Under the pieces are notes generated by a model. That model had not been told where the DNA came from and ran no database searches. It saw only the letters and a list, made by a program, of their open reading frames with translations. The position numbers and the translations under genes were made by a program. A DNA stretch of 64,000 nt from Pseudodesulfovibrio senegalensis (GTDB taxonomy: Bacteria > Desulfobacterota > Desulfovibrionia > Desulfovibrionales > Desulfovibrionaceae): contig NZ_WAIE01000003.1 of assembly GCF_008830225.1 (NCBI RefSeq), positions 248,001 through 312,000 of the forward strand, given 5' to 3'. The first letter of the stretch is position 1, and each line of letters starts with the position of its first letter. Positions 43,979 through 50,552 of the stretch are shown piece after piece.

Positions 43979-46174
43979 ATGACCGAATACATCCACATCA
44001 GCACCTCGGACAACCGGGAGCGCAAGCGCCGCAGGCGCGAACTCATTGCCGCGGGCGTGTGTTTTGCGCTCATCGCGGTGCTGACATGGGTGGAGCTCAA
44101 ATACCTTGGCGGCAATTCCTATCTTTTCCTCGGATTGCTGAACCTCAATTTCATTCTGCTGCTGGTGGTTTTTTTCATCGTGGCCCGCAACAGTGTCAAG
44201 CTGCTGCTGGAACGGCGGCGCAGGGTGCTCGGCTCCCGGCTGCGCACCCGGCTGGTGCTGGCGTTCATTTCCCTTTCGCTCATCCCCACCATGCTCATGT
44301 TCCTGGTCAGCGTGAAGTTCGTGCAGACCTCGGTGGATTACTGGTTCAAGGGGCAGGTGGAGGAATCCATGGAACAGGCCCTTGAACTGGGCCGGGCTTT
44401 TTACGGTTCCATGCAGGAGCGGCTGGAGCGGCGCGGCAAGAACATGATCGACGAGATCAAGGAACGCGAATACCGTTGGGGCGGCAAGGGCATGAACACC
44501 TTTCTGGGCGACAAGTACGCGGAGTACGGTCTGAGCCTCGTGGGCGTTGTGACCCCGGCGGGCAAGTTCCAGAACACCCACTCCTCGGCCCGGTGGGAGA
44601 AGGCATGGCCCGAGATCGCGGAAAAGGTGGACTGGGAAAGCCTCAAGGAAAAGCCCCGGCCGTGGTCCACCATTCTTTCCAAGCCGGACAGCGACCTGAT
44701 CGTGGGGGTCACGCCCGTGGACGAGGGGCGTTCCGGCTTCCTTGTGCTGGGCGAAACCGCCGGGCAGGGTGTTTTGCACCGGCTGGACCAGATCGTGCGC
44801 GGGCTTGATGAATACAAGAAACTCAAGACATTGAAATATCCGTGGAAAATGACCTTGTACCTGACGCTCGGGGTCATGACCATGCTTATCATTCTCGGAG
44901 CCATCTGGTTCGGATTCCGGCTGGCCAAGGAGATTTCCGCGCCCGTGCAGGCCTTGGCGGCTGGTACGGAGCGTATTGCCAAGGGCGACCTGACCGTGCG
45001 TCTGGAAGACCCGTCAGACGACGAGCTGGGCTTTCTTGTCGGTTCGTTCAACCTCATGGCCGAGGACCTTGAAAGCAGTCAGGAGAGCGAGCAGCGTGCC
45101 CAGCAGCGGCTGGCACAGCAGAATCAGGAGCTGGAACGGCGCGGTTCCTATATCGAGGCCGTTCTGGACAACATCACATCGGGCGTGATTTCCATGGACG
45201 ATGCCGGACGCATCGGCACCGTGAACAAGGCGGCCGAGCGCATTCTGGGCGTGCCCTCGGCGTTTCTCATCGGCAAGAAGCCCCAGGTGCTGCTCTCCGG
45301 GGAATTCGCGGAGCTCATGGCCGAGGCCATGGAACAGCTCAAGGGCAGCCCGGCCTCGGTCTGGTCGCGGCAGGTGGACCTGCCCGTACGCGACAGGGTC
45401 ATCAAGGTGCTGGTCAACATCGTGAGCCTCGGGGAAATGGGCGGCGGCACGGCCGGCACCGTCGTGGTGCTGGAAGACATCACCGAGCTGGAGAAGATGC
45501 AGCGGCTGGCGGCCTGGCGTGAGGTGGCCCGGCGCATCGCCCACGAGATCAAGAACCCGCTCACGCCCATCAAGCTTTCGGCCCAGCGCCTGCAGCGCCG
45601 TTACGGCGAGGCCGTGGACGAACGCGTCTTCAATGAATGCACGGATCTGATCGTGCGACAGGTGGAGCGGCTGCAGCAGATGGTTTCCGAGTTTTCCGCC
45701 TACGCCAAGATTCCCGAGGCGCAGTTCAAGGCAGATTATCTGGTGCCGCTCGTGGAAGAGGTCGTGGCCATGTTCCGCACCACACATCGGGGCATCCGTT
45801 GGGATCTGCGCATTGAAACGCCCGTGGAGCGCATGGTTTTCGACCACGAAGGCCTGCGCAAGGTGTTCATCAATCTGTTCACCAACGCTGTGGAGGCTCT
45901 GGAGGGCCGCGACGACGGCGAGGTTGTGGTCACCGTGAACCACAGCAAGGACGAGGGCGTGGTGCATATTTCGGTACAGGACAACGGTCCCGGTCTTTCC
46001 GAGGAAGACGTTTCGCGCATGTTCGAGCCGTATTTTTCGCGCAAGAAAGGCGGCACCGGATTGGGGCTGGCCATCGTGCGTTCCATTGTCAGCGATCACA
46101 AGGGGTCGGTGAGCGTTCGTCCCAACAAGCCCGGGGGCAGTGTTTTTGAACTGGTGTTGCCGGTGCGGGCATGA
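43979..46174 (+). CDS. NtrY-like membrane sensor histidine kinase
   Basis: The 731-residue kinase is NtrY-like in design: three N-terminal membrane segments (about 23-43, 48-70 and 88-108), an extracytoplasmic region of about 170 residues, and a fourth segment near 290. HAMP (PVQALAAGTERIAKGDLTVRLED), PAS (YIEAVLDNITSGVISMDD), HisKA (phospho-His in ARRIAHEIKNPLTPIKLS) and HATPase (NLFTNAVEAL, DNGPGLS, GTGLGLAIVRSIVSDH) follow. The expected NtrX-type sigma-54 regulator is not next to it, because the ATP synthase genes follow instead. The receiver may be the Tad-locus regulator or another protein elsewhere (inference). Confidence 0.92.
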   Translation: MTEYIHISTSDNRERKRRRRELIAAGVCFALIAVLTWVELKYLGGNSYLFLGLLNLNFILLLVVFFIVARNSVKLLLERRRRVLGSRLRTRLVLAFISLSLIPTMLMFLVSVKFVQTSVDYWFKGQVEESMEQALELGRAFYGSMQERLERRGKNMIDEIKEREYRWGGKGMNTFLGDKYAEYGLSLVGVVTPAGKFQNTHSSARWEKAWPEIAEKVDWESLKEKPRPWSTILSKPDSDLIVGVTPVDEGRSGFLVLGETAGQGVLHRLDQIVRGLDEYKKLKTLKYPWKMTLYLTLGVMTMLIILGAIWFGFRLAKEISAPVQALAAGTERIAKGDLTVRLEDPSDDELGFLVGSFNLMAEDLESSQESEQRAQQRLAQQNQELERRGSYIEAVLDNITSGVISMDDAGRIGTVNKAAERILGVPSAFLIGKKPQVLLSGEFAELMAEAMEQLKGSPASVWSRQVDLPVRDRVIKVLVNIVSLGEMGGGTAGTVVVLEDITELEKMQRLAAWREVARRIAHEIKNPLTPIKLSAQRLQRRYGEAVDERVFNECTDLIVRQVERLQQMVSEFSAYAKIPEAQFKADYLVPLVEEVVAMFRTTHRGIRWDLRIETPVERMVFDHEGLRKVFINLFTNAVEALEGRDDGEVVVTVNHSKDEGVVHISVQDNGPGLSEEDVSRMFEPYFSRKKGGTGLGLAIVRSIVSDHKGSVSVRPNKPGGSVFELVLPVRA

Positions 46175-46254
46175 ACGTCGTAACCCTTGAAGATCACGGC
46201 GGGTTCGACCCGCAAAAAAAGAGCGTGAAAAGCATGTCCGAACCAAAAAACGCA

Positions 46255-46284
46255 TTGACGCGATTCGTTGGCCTGTGGTAGTGA
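46255..46284 (+). promoter_or_regulatory. probable sigma-70 promoter of the Fo ATP synthase genes
   Basis: TTGACG at 46255-46260 and TAGTGA at 46279-46284 are 18 bases apart. A start near 46291 would put the candidate Rex operator right at the start site and leave a leader of about 80 bases. Confidence 0.5.
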
Positions 46285-46292
46285 ATCGCCAC

Positions 46293-46310
46293 TTGTGAAG
46301 GATTGCACGA
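46293..46310 (+). promoter_or_regulatory. candidate Rex operator upstream of the ATP synthase genes
   Basis: TTGTGAAGGATTGCACGA matches the Rex dyad TTGTGAA-N4-TTCACAA except for two positions in the right half. It overlaps the expected transcription start of the atp genes, where bound Rex would block initiation. Rex is encoded just downstream of these genes. Confidence 0.5.
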
Positions 46311-46371
46311 ATTGCCGTTTCAGGCTATGACATGAAGCCGAGCCTGATTGGGCCGCCCGTCGAGGTGCGAT

Positions 46372-46698
46372 ATGTTCTTTAAAAATAACGACAGCATGAA
46401 GGATATTCTCCAGGTTGGAGGTGCGGCGGGCACAATGGGCCTCCATCTGGTATCCGCGACAGTTGTCGGACTGTTTATGGGGTACTGGCTCGACAAGTGG
46501 CTGCTGGAATTCTTCCAGCTGCACACCAAGCCCTGGCTGACCATGATCTTCACGATCCTCGGCATTGTTTCCGGATTCCGGATGGTGCTGGAAGATGCGC
46601 GCAAGATGCAACGGCAGGCCGAGGCTGAAGAGAAGGGACCCGTGAACGGGGCAAACAAGCAGGGTGCCGAAAACGGTGACGATCCGTCAAAAGATTGA
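46372..46698 (+). CDS. atpZ: AtpZ/AtpI-type small membrane protein
   Basis: The 108-residue protein has two hydrophobic segments (GTMGLHLVSATVVGLFMGYWLDKW and PWLTMIFTILGIVSGFRMV) in the GYWLDK...P...GIxxGF arrangement of the AtpZ/AtpI (F0F1-ATPase accessory) family. A polar tail follows, ending in EEKGPVNGANKQGAENGDD. The family is thought to assist c-ring assembly or Mg2+ transport. The ATG at 46372 follows CGAGGTG. It opens the Fo gene cluster and overlaps the next gene. Confidence 0.85.
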   Translation: MFFKNNDSMKDILQVGGAAGTMGLHLVSATVVGLFMGYWLDKWLLEFFQLHTKPWLTMIFTILGIVSGFRMVLEDARKMQRQAEAEEKGPVNGANKQGAENGDDPSKD

Positions 46699-47095
46699 TC
46701 GATTCCTGTACGCCCGGGGTTTTGTGCACGACGAGGTCCGCAATCTCATGCGGAGCCAGCTGTGTTTCTCCCTGGGGTTGGCAATCGGTTTGCTGGGTGT
46801 CACTCTCGGTTCTGCCTGGTCGCTGGCTTTTGCGGCCGGAGCCGTGGTCATAACGCTGAACTTCTGGGCGCTTGCCCGCATAGTGCAGCAATTGATCTAT
46901 GTGCAGAAAGGGGCTGTTTTCACCCTGTTGGTGATTTTCTACGGAAAGCTTATTCTCAGCGGCGTGGTGTTGTATCTCGTGTTGGGGGTGTGGCGGTTGC
47001 CGGTCTGGGGGCTGGTGGCAGGGCTTTCCACGGTGGTGGTCAATATCACCGCCTGGGGGCTGAAAAATTTTGGGCAAAACAAGCCTGACGCGTAA
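46664..47095 (+). CDS. atpI: ATP synthase subunit I (AtpI family)
   Basis: The 143-residue protein has four hydrophobic segments (QLCFSLGLAIGLLGVTLG, SLAFAAGAVVITLNFWALA, VFTLLVIFYGKLILSGVVLYLVL, GLVAGLSTVVVNITAWGLKNF), as in the ATP synthase I family. The frame opens with GTG at 46664 or 46676; both lie inside the end of the upstream gene, and the exact start is uncertain. The products of this type help assemble the membrane part of the enzyme. atpB follows after 23 bases. Confidence 0.85.
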   Translation: MPKTVTIRQKIDRFLYARGFVHDEVRNLMRSQLCFSLGLAIGLLGVTLGSAWSLAFAAGAVVITLNFWALARIVQQLIYVQKGAVFTLLVIFYGKLILSGVVLYLVLGVWRLPVWGLVAGLSTVVVNITAWGLKNFGQNKPDA

Positions 47096-47118
47096 TCAGT
47101 TGAAGGAGGCGTAGCGAA

Positions 47119-47817
47119 ATGGTAGCTGGTGGCGGTTTACCGCATCCTTTGGTTTACATGCATCTTTTGGGAGACGCGTTGCATCTGCACGCGGACTGGG
47201 CCTTGTACGTGATGCACACGTGGCTGGCCATGGCCATTCTTTTCCTGTTGGCGTTCATGGTCCGCGGCCGGTTGCAGCTGGTGCCCGGCGGATTGCAGAA
47301 CGTCTTCGAAATGATCATCGGCGGCCTCGAGGATTTCGTGGTCTCCAACATCGGTGAAGAAGGCCGCCGGGTATTCCCGGTGCTCATCACCCTGTTCCTG
47401 TACATTCTGGTGTCCAACTATCTTGGTCTGGTGCCGGGCTGTGACGCTCCCACCGCCAACCTGAACACCATCATCCCGTTGGCCGTGTTCCTGTTCCTGT
47501 ACTACAATTTCCACGGCATCCGTAAATGGGGCTTCGGCTACATCAAGCATTTCATGGGCCCGGTGGCCGCGCTCGCGCCGCTGATGCTCGTGCTTGAGCT
47601 GATCTCCCACTTCGCACGTCCGCTTTCGCTGACGCTGCGTCTGTTCGGCAACATCCGCGGCGAGGAAATCGTCCTGATCTTGCTGTTCTTCCTGGCGCCG
47701 GTGTTCTCCACCGTGCCCATGTACTTCCTGTTCCTGCTTGCAAAGACCATCCAGGCATTCATTTTCTTCATGCTGGGTACCATCTATCTGCAGGGCGCTC
47801 TCGATCACGCGCATTAG
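47119..47817 (+). CDS. atpB: F0F1 ATP synthase subunit a
   Basis: The 232-residue subunit a has five or six membrane segments, ending in [27 protein letters not shown] with the essential Arg of the proton/sodium path in the SLTLRLFGN motif, and ALDHAH at the C-terminus. It forms the half-channels that face the c-ring. GGAGGCG precedes the ATG. The c-subunit gene follows after 71 bases. The b, delta, alpha, gamma, beta and epsilon genes are not here, as is common in this bacterial group. Confidence 0.97.
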   Translation: MVAGGGLPHPLVYMHLLGDALHLHADWALYVMHTWLAMAILFLLAFMVRGRLQLVPGGLQNVFEMIIGGLEDFVVSNIGEEGRRVFPVLITLFLYILVSNYLGLVPGCDAPTANLNTIIPLAVFLFLYYNFHGIRKWGFGYIKHFMGPVAALAPLMLVLELISHFARPLSLTLRLFGNIRGEEIVLILLFFLAPVFSTVPMYFLFLLAKTIQAFIFFMLGTIYLQGALDHAH

Positions 47818-47888
47818 GAACGGATACTGAATTTGGGGAAATGGTCGTCTGACCACAACTATATTACAACTCTATGGAGGAGTTCACG

Positions 47889-48194
47889 ATGAAAGCTCTG
47901 AAAACCATTCTGACCACTCTGGCTATGACCCTGGCTGCCACCGCTGCCTTTGCTGCCGGCGACGCTACCGTTGCTGCCGCCACCGCATACGCAACCGCTC
48001 TGGGCATGGGCCTGGCCGCCGGTCTCTGCGGCATCGGTCAGGGCATGGGCCTCAAGGGCGCCTGCGAAGGCACCGCCCGCAACCCCGAAGCCGGTTCCAA
48101 GCTGACCACCACCCTGATCCTCGGCCTGGCATTCATCGAATCCCTGGCTATTTACGCTCTGGTTGTCTGCCTGATCCTGCTCTTCGTCAAGTAA
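47889..48194 (+). CDS. atpE: F0F1 ATP synthase subunit c with an N-terminal leader
   Basis: A 101-residue subunit, about 20-25 longer than the usual 75-80. The extra N-terminus [22 protein letters not shown] looks like a cleavable signal peptide. The two c-subunit helices follow ([34 protein letters not shown] and [30 protein letters not shown]). The ion-binding Glu is in FIESLAIY. Gln in GIGQG, Ser after the Glu and the Tyr five residues on match the Na+-binding signature of c-rings except for the Thr position (Leu here). GGAGGAG precedes the ATG; a terminator follows. Confidence 0.95.
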   Translation: MKALKTILTTLAMTLAATAAFAAGDATVAAATAYATALGMGLAAGLCGIGQGMGLKGACEGTARNPEAGSKLTTTLILGLAFIESLAIYALVVCLILLFVK

Positions 48195-48215
48195 GCTTGA
48201 CAACGCACGATTTAT

Positions 48216-48241
48216 AGGGGAGGTTCCGGCCTCCCCTTTTT
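48216..48241 (+). terminator. terminator of the Fo gene cluster
   Basis: An 8-bp stem AGGGGAGG / CCTCCCCT with loop TTCCGG and a short T-run, 21 bases after the atpE stop. Confidence 0.85.
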
Positions 48242-48252
48242 AAAGCAGAGCC

Positions 48253-48270
48253 ATGTTAAAAAATTCACAT
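48253..48270 (+). promoter_or_regulatory. candidate Rex operator in front of rex
   Basis: ATGTTAAAAAATTCACAT fits the Rex dyad TTGTnAA-N4-TTnACAA at all but the outermost positions, which keep dyad symmetry. It lies 34-51 bases before the rex start, between the atp terminator and the gene, as expected for autoregulation. Confidence 0.6.
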
Positions 48271-48303
48271 GGCAAGCCCGGACAACACCGGGAAAGACAC
48301 ACA

Positions 48304-48942
48304 ATGAAAAGCGAACACATCCCCAAGGCTACCATCGGCAGACTCGCCGTCTATATTCAGGTCCTCGAAAATCTTCTCCGGGACGGGACAGAGGTTATTT
48401 CCTCGGAAAAACTCGCCAGTGCCTGCTCGGTTAACTCCTCGCAAATACGTAAAGACCTCGCATACTTCGGTGAATTCGGAGTGCGCGGTGTCGGGTATTA
48501 TGTGCAGGAGCTGATCACGTCCATCAAGCATTCGCTGGGCATCGACAGGGTCTGGAACTGTGCGCTCATCGGCGTGGGCAACCTGGGCACGGCCCTGTTG
48601 CGCCACCATGATTTCGAGCAGCGGGGTTTTGTCATCAAGGCCGCATTTGATTGCGACCCGGACAAGATCGGCAAGGAACTCGAGGGTATGGAAATCGTCT
48701 GCCCCACCCACCTCAAGAATCAGGCCAAGGAGCGGGGCATCGAGCTGGGCATCATCACCACGCCTCCGGACCGTGCCCAGCGAGCCGCCAACCATCTGGT
48801 TGACGCGGGCATCAAGGGGATCGTCAACTATGCTCCGGCCAGAATCAACGTTCCCCCGCATATACCAGTGGAATACGTGGACTTTTTCGACCATCTGTAT
48901 TCGCTGGCCTTCCAGGTGACGCTGGGAAATTTCGAGGGTTAG
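48304..48942 (+). CDS. rex: redox-sensing transcriptional repressor Rex
   Basis: The 212-residue repressor senses the NADH/NAD+ ratio. The winged-helix domain (IGRLAVYIQVLENLLRDGTEVISSEKLASACSVNSSQIRKDLAYFGEFGVRGVGY) binds DNA. The Rossmann domain (VWNCALIGVGNLGTALLRH with GxGxxG) binds the dinucleotide, followed by FDCDPDKIG and the domain-swapped C-terminal helix (VDFFDHLYSLAFQVTLGN). High NADH releases it from target genes such as energy-metabolism operons. The ATG at 48304 is chosen because it begins the conserved repressor N-terminus and the upstream ATG at 48253 lies inside the candidate operator. Confidence 0.95.
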   Translation: MKSEHIPKATIGRLAVYIQVLENLLRDGTEVISSEKLASACSVNSSQIRKDLAYFGEFGVRGVGYYVQELITSIKHSLGIDRVWNCALIGVGNLGTALLRHHDFEQRGFVIKAAFDCDPDKIGKELEGMEIVCPTHLKNQAKERGIELGIITTPPDRAQRAANHLVDAGIKGIVNYAPARINVPPHIPVEYVDFFDHLYSLAFQVTLGNFEG

Positions 48943-48952
48943 CCCTGCGAAT

Positions 48953-49642
48953 TTATGATCGGAAGCGGTATCCCACGCCGCGGACCGTCTCAATCCATTC
49001 GGCATAGGGGCCGAGCTTTTGGCGCAGCCTGCGTACATGCGTGTCCACTGTGCGGGAATACCCTTCGAAGTGGGTGTCCCATACCGTGTCCAACAAATGA
49101 TCGCGGGTTTGTACCTTGCCCTGGCCTGAAATCAGTTCGGATAGCAGCTTGAACTCTGTTGCGGTCAGCGGGGTCGGTTCCTCGTCGATCTCGATCTGGT
49201 GCGCTTCGAAGTCCACCTTGATGCCTTCGCGTTCCCAGGCGGACGGCCGGGCCGTGTTGTCACTGCCGGCTGCACGGCGCAGCACGGCCTTGATGCGCAG
49301 GACCAGTTCCCGGGGGCTGAACGGCTTGACCACGTAATCGTCCGCGCCCAGCTCAAGTCCCACGATGCGGTCGATCTCTTCTCCCTTGGCCGTGAGCATG
49401 ATCACCGGCACGTTGGCCGTGACCGGCTCCTGCTTGAGCTTGCGGCAGACTTCTAGACCGTCCATGCCGGGCAGCATGAGGTCCAGCAGGATGATGTCCG
49501 GGCGGAAGGTTCTGGATTTGTCCAGGCCCAGCTGTCCGTCTTCCACGGCCGCCACATCGAATCCCGAAGACGTCAGATTGTATTTGAGCAATTCCCGGGT
49601 ATCCCGATGGTCTTCGACAACGAGAATCTTGTAGTCAGACAC
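48953..49642 (-). CDS. phoB: PhoB/OmpR-family response regulator
   Basis: The 229-residue protein has a receiver domain (ILVVEDHRDTRELLKYNL; phosphorylated Asp in DIILLDLMLPGMDGLEV; Lys in ADDYVVKPFSPREL) and a trans_reg_C winged helix (LTATEFKLLSELISGQGKVQTRDHLLDTVWDTHFEGYSRTVDTHVRRLRQKLG). The family is PhoB/OmpR; the receiver and DNA-binding parts are most like PhoB. No PhoR-type kinase gene is adjacent, since the rex gene ends 10 bases downstream and faces it. Phosphate control of the pst genes is a reasonable guess. The symbol is provisional. Confidence 0.8.
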   Translation of the reverse strand: MSDYKILVVEDHRDTRELLKYNLTSSGFDVAAVEDGQLGLDKSRTFRPDIILLDLMLPGMDGLEVCRKLKQEPVTANVPVIMLTAKGEEIDRIVGLELGADDYVVKPFSPRELVLRIKAVLRRAAGSDNTARPSAWEREGIKVDFEAHQIEIDEEPTPLTATEFKLLSELISGQGKVQTRDHLLDTVWDTHFEGYSRTVDTHVRRLRQKLGPYAEWIETVRGVGYRFRS

Positions 49643-49707
49643 AGAGTGCTCCTTGATGGCAGATTGTATTTCACCGCAACCTATATACCAAAGTGCGTGT
49701 ATGGCGG

Positions 49708-49723
49708 GTTACGATTCAGTAAC
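49708..49723 (-). promoter_or_regulatory. GTTAC-N6-GTAAC repeat upstream of the PhoB-like gene
   Basis: The half-sites start 11 bases apart, about 65-80 bases before the start codon. They share the GTAAC core with the repeats before pstS, so the regulator may control itself. The assignment rests on this spacing only. Confidence 0.35.
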
Positions 49724-49897
49724 AATTTTTCGCGGATGTGGGCATGGTGACCCATTTGTCCCATGCTTGGCAACAGTGGCATTGCTGTAAATCCAACTCA
49801 TTGCTTTCCATGTCGTTTTTTTCTTGCGAATACGCTAAAGTGATGTGCGAATCCGGCCGATAGTATTGGAAACGTCCTGAAAATCGGAGCTTGCCAT

Positions 49898-50104
49898 ATG
49901 TATTACCACGGATTCGACAAACACTTTCCGTCCGGAAACAAGTATTGGACCATGTACGATGATCAGCTCATCGGCATGCTGTTTTCCAAGATCATCAACA
50001 AGACGGTGAGCGTCGAACCCGAGGGTGAAGAGCTCGTGGACGAGATGGTCAACAATCTGTTCGATCTTTGCTTTTACATTAGCAAGGATTGTCACGAATG
50101 CTGA
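49898..50104 (+). CDS. hypothetical 68-residue protein
   Basis: The protein begins MYYHGFDKHFPSGNKYWTMYDDQLIGMLFSKIINKTVSVEPEGE and ends DLCFYISKDCHEC. It has no signal peptide or membrane helix. It is rich in aromatic residues, and the last 15 residues have three Cys and a His (DLCFYISKDCHEC), which could bind a metal. GGAGCTTGCC precedes the ATG, so it looks translated. It is flanked by a terminator-like hairpin. No family is recognised; it might be a small regulator or metal-responsive protein. Confidence 0.65.
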   Translation: MYYHGFDKHFPSGNKYWTMYDDQLIGMLFSKIINKTVSVEPEGEELVDEMVNNLFDLCFYISKDCHEC

Positions 50105-50138
50105 CCTGATTGTGTTTTGATGCTGCAATCCATTTTGC

Positions 50139-50175
50139 AGAAACGGCGCAGGGGACGGTCCTTTGCGCCGTTTCT
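50139..50175. terminator. hairpin between the 68-residue gene and the CheY-like gene
   Basis: A 12-bp stem AGAAACGGCGCA / TGCGCCGTTTCT with a 13-base loop between converging genes. It could serve both directions, though the T-run is weak on both strands. Confidence 0.7.
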
Positions 50176-50177
50176 GT

Positions 50178-50552
50178 TTATTGTTTGCCCAGTGCCCTGT
50201 TGACCGCGTCCACCAGCTTGCGGGTGTCGATGGGTTTGGTGAAGGTTTCAATGACGTCAAAGGCCTTTGCCAGTTCCACAATGGCCTCGGGGTTGAATGC
50301 CTCGCCCCCGGAGATGGCGATGAATTTGCTGGCAGGATCTTTTTCCAGAAGCTCACCCATGACTTGCAGCCCGCCCTTTTTGGGCAGAAATATGTCGATG
50401 ATGCTCAGGTCCACGGTGTTTTCCCGTGCGGCACGCATGGCTTCTTCTCCGTCCGAGGCCAGTATTGTCGTGTATCCTTCGGTCTCCAGCACGCTTTTGA
50501 TCAGTTCCCGGATCATGGGGGCGTCGTCAACGATGAGGATCGTTTTGTTCAT
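50178..50552 (-). CDS. single-domain CheY-like response regulator
   Basis: A 124-residue lone receiver domain: ILIVDDAPMIRELIKSVLE, Asp in LSIIDIFLPKKGGLQVM, Ser in FIAISGGEAFN and Lys in FTKPIDTRKLVDAVNRAL. It has no output domain. Its start codon overlaps the end of the hybrid-kinase gene by 26 bases, so the two are translated from one message and probably act in one phosphorelay, with the kinase's HPt domain as the likely donor (inference). Confidence 0.93.
   Translation of the reverse strand: MNKTILIVDDAPMIRELIKSVLETEGYTTILASDGEEAMRAARENTVDLSIIDIFLPKKGGLQVMGELLEKDPASKFIAISGGEAFNPEAIVELAKAFDVIETFTKPIDTRKLVDAVNRALGKQ

Noticed and set aside
46198-46217. Terminator after the NtrY-like kinase gene
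   Set aside because: The GCGGGT/ACCCGC hairpin is followed by A residues, not T, on the plus strand.
49768-49790. Sigma-54-like TGGCA...TTGCT before the 68-residue gene
   Set aside because: Spacing is 3 bases too long for the -24/-12 elements.
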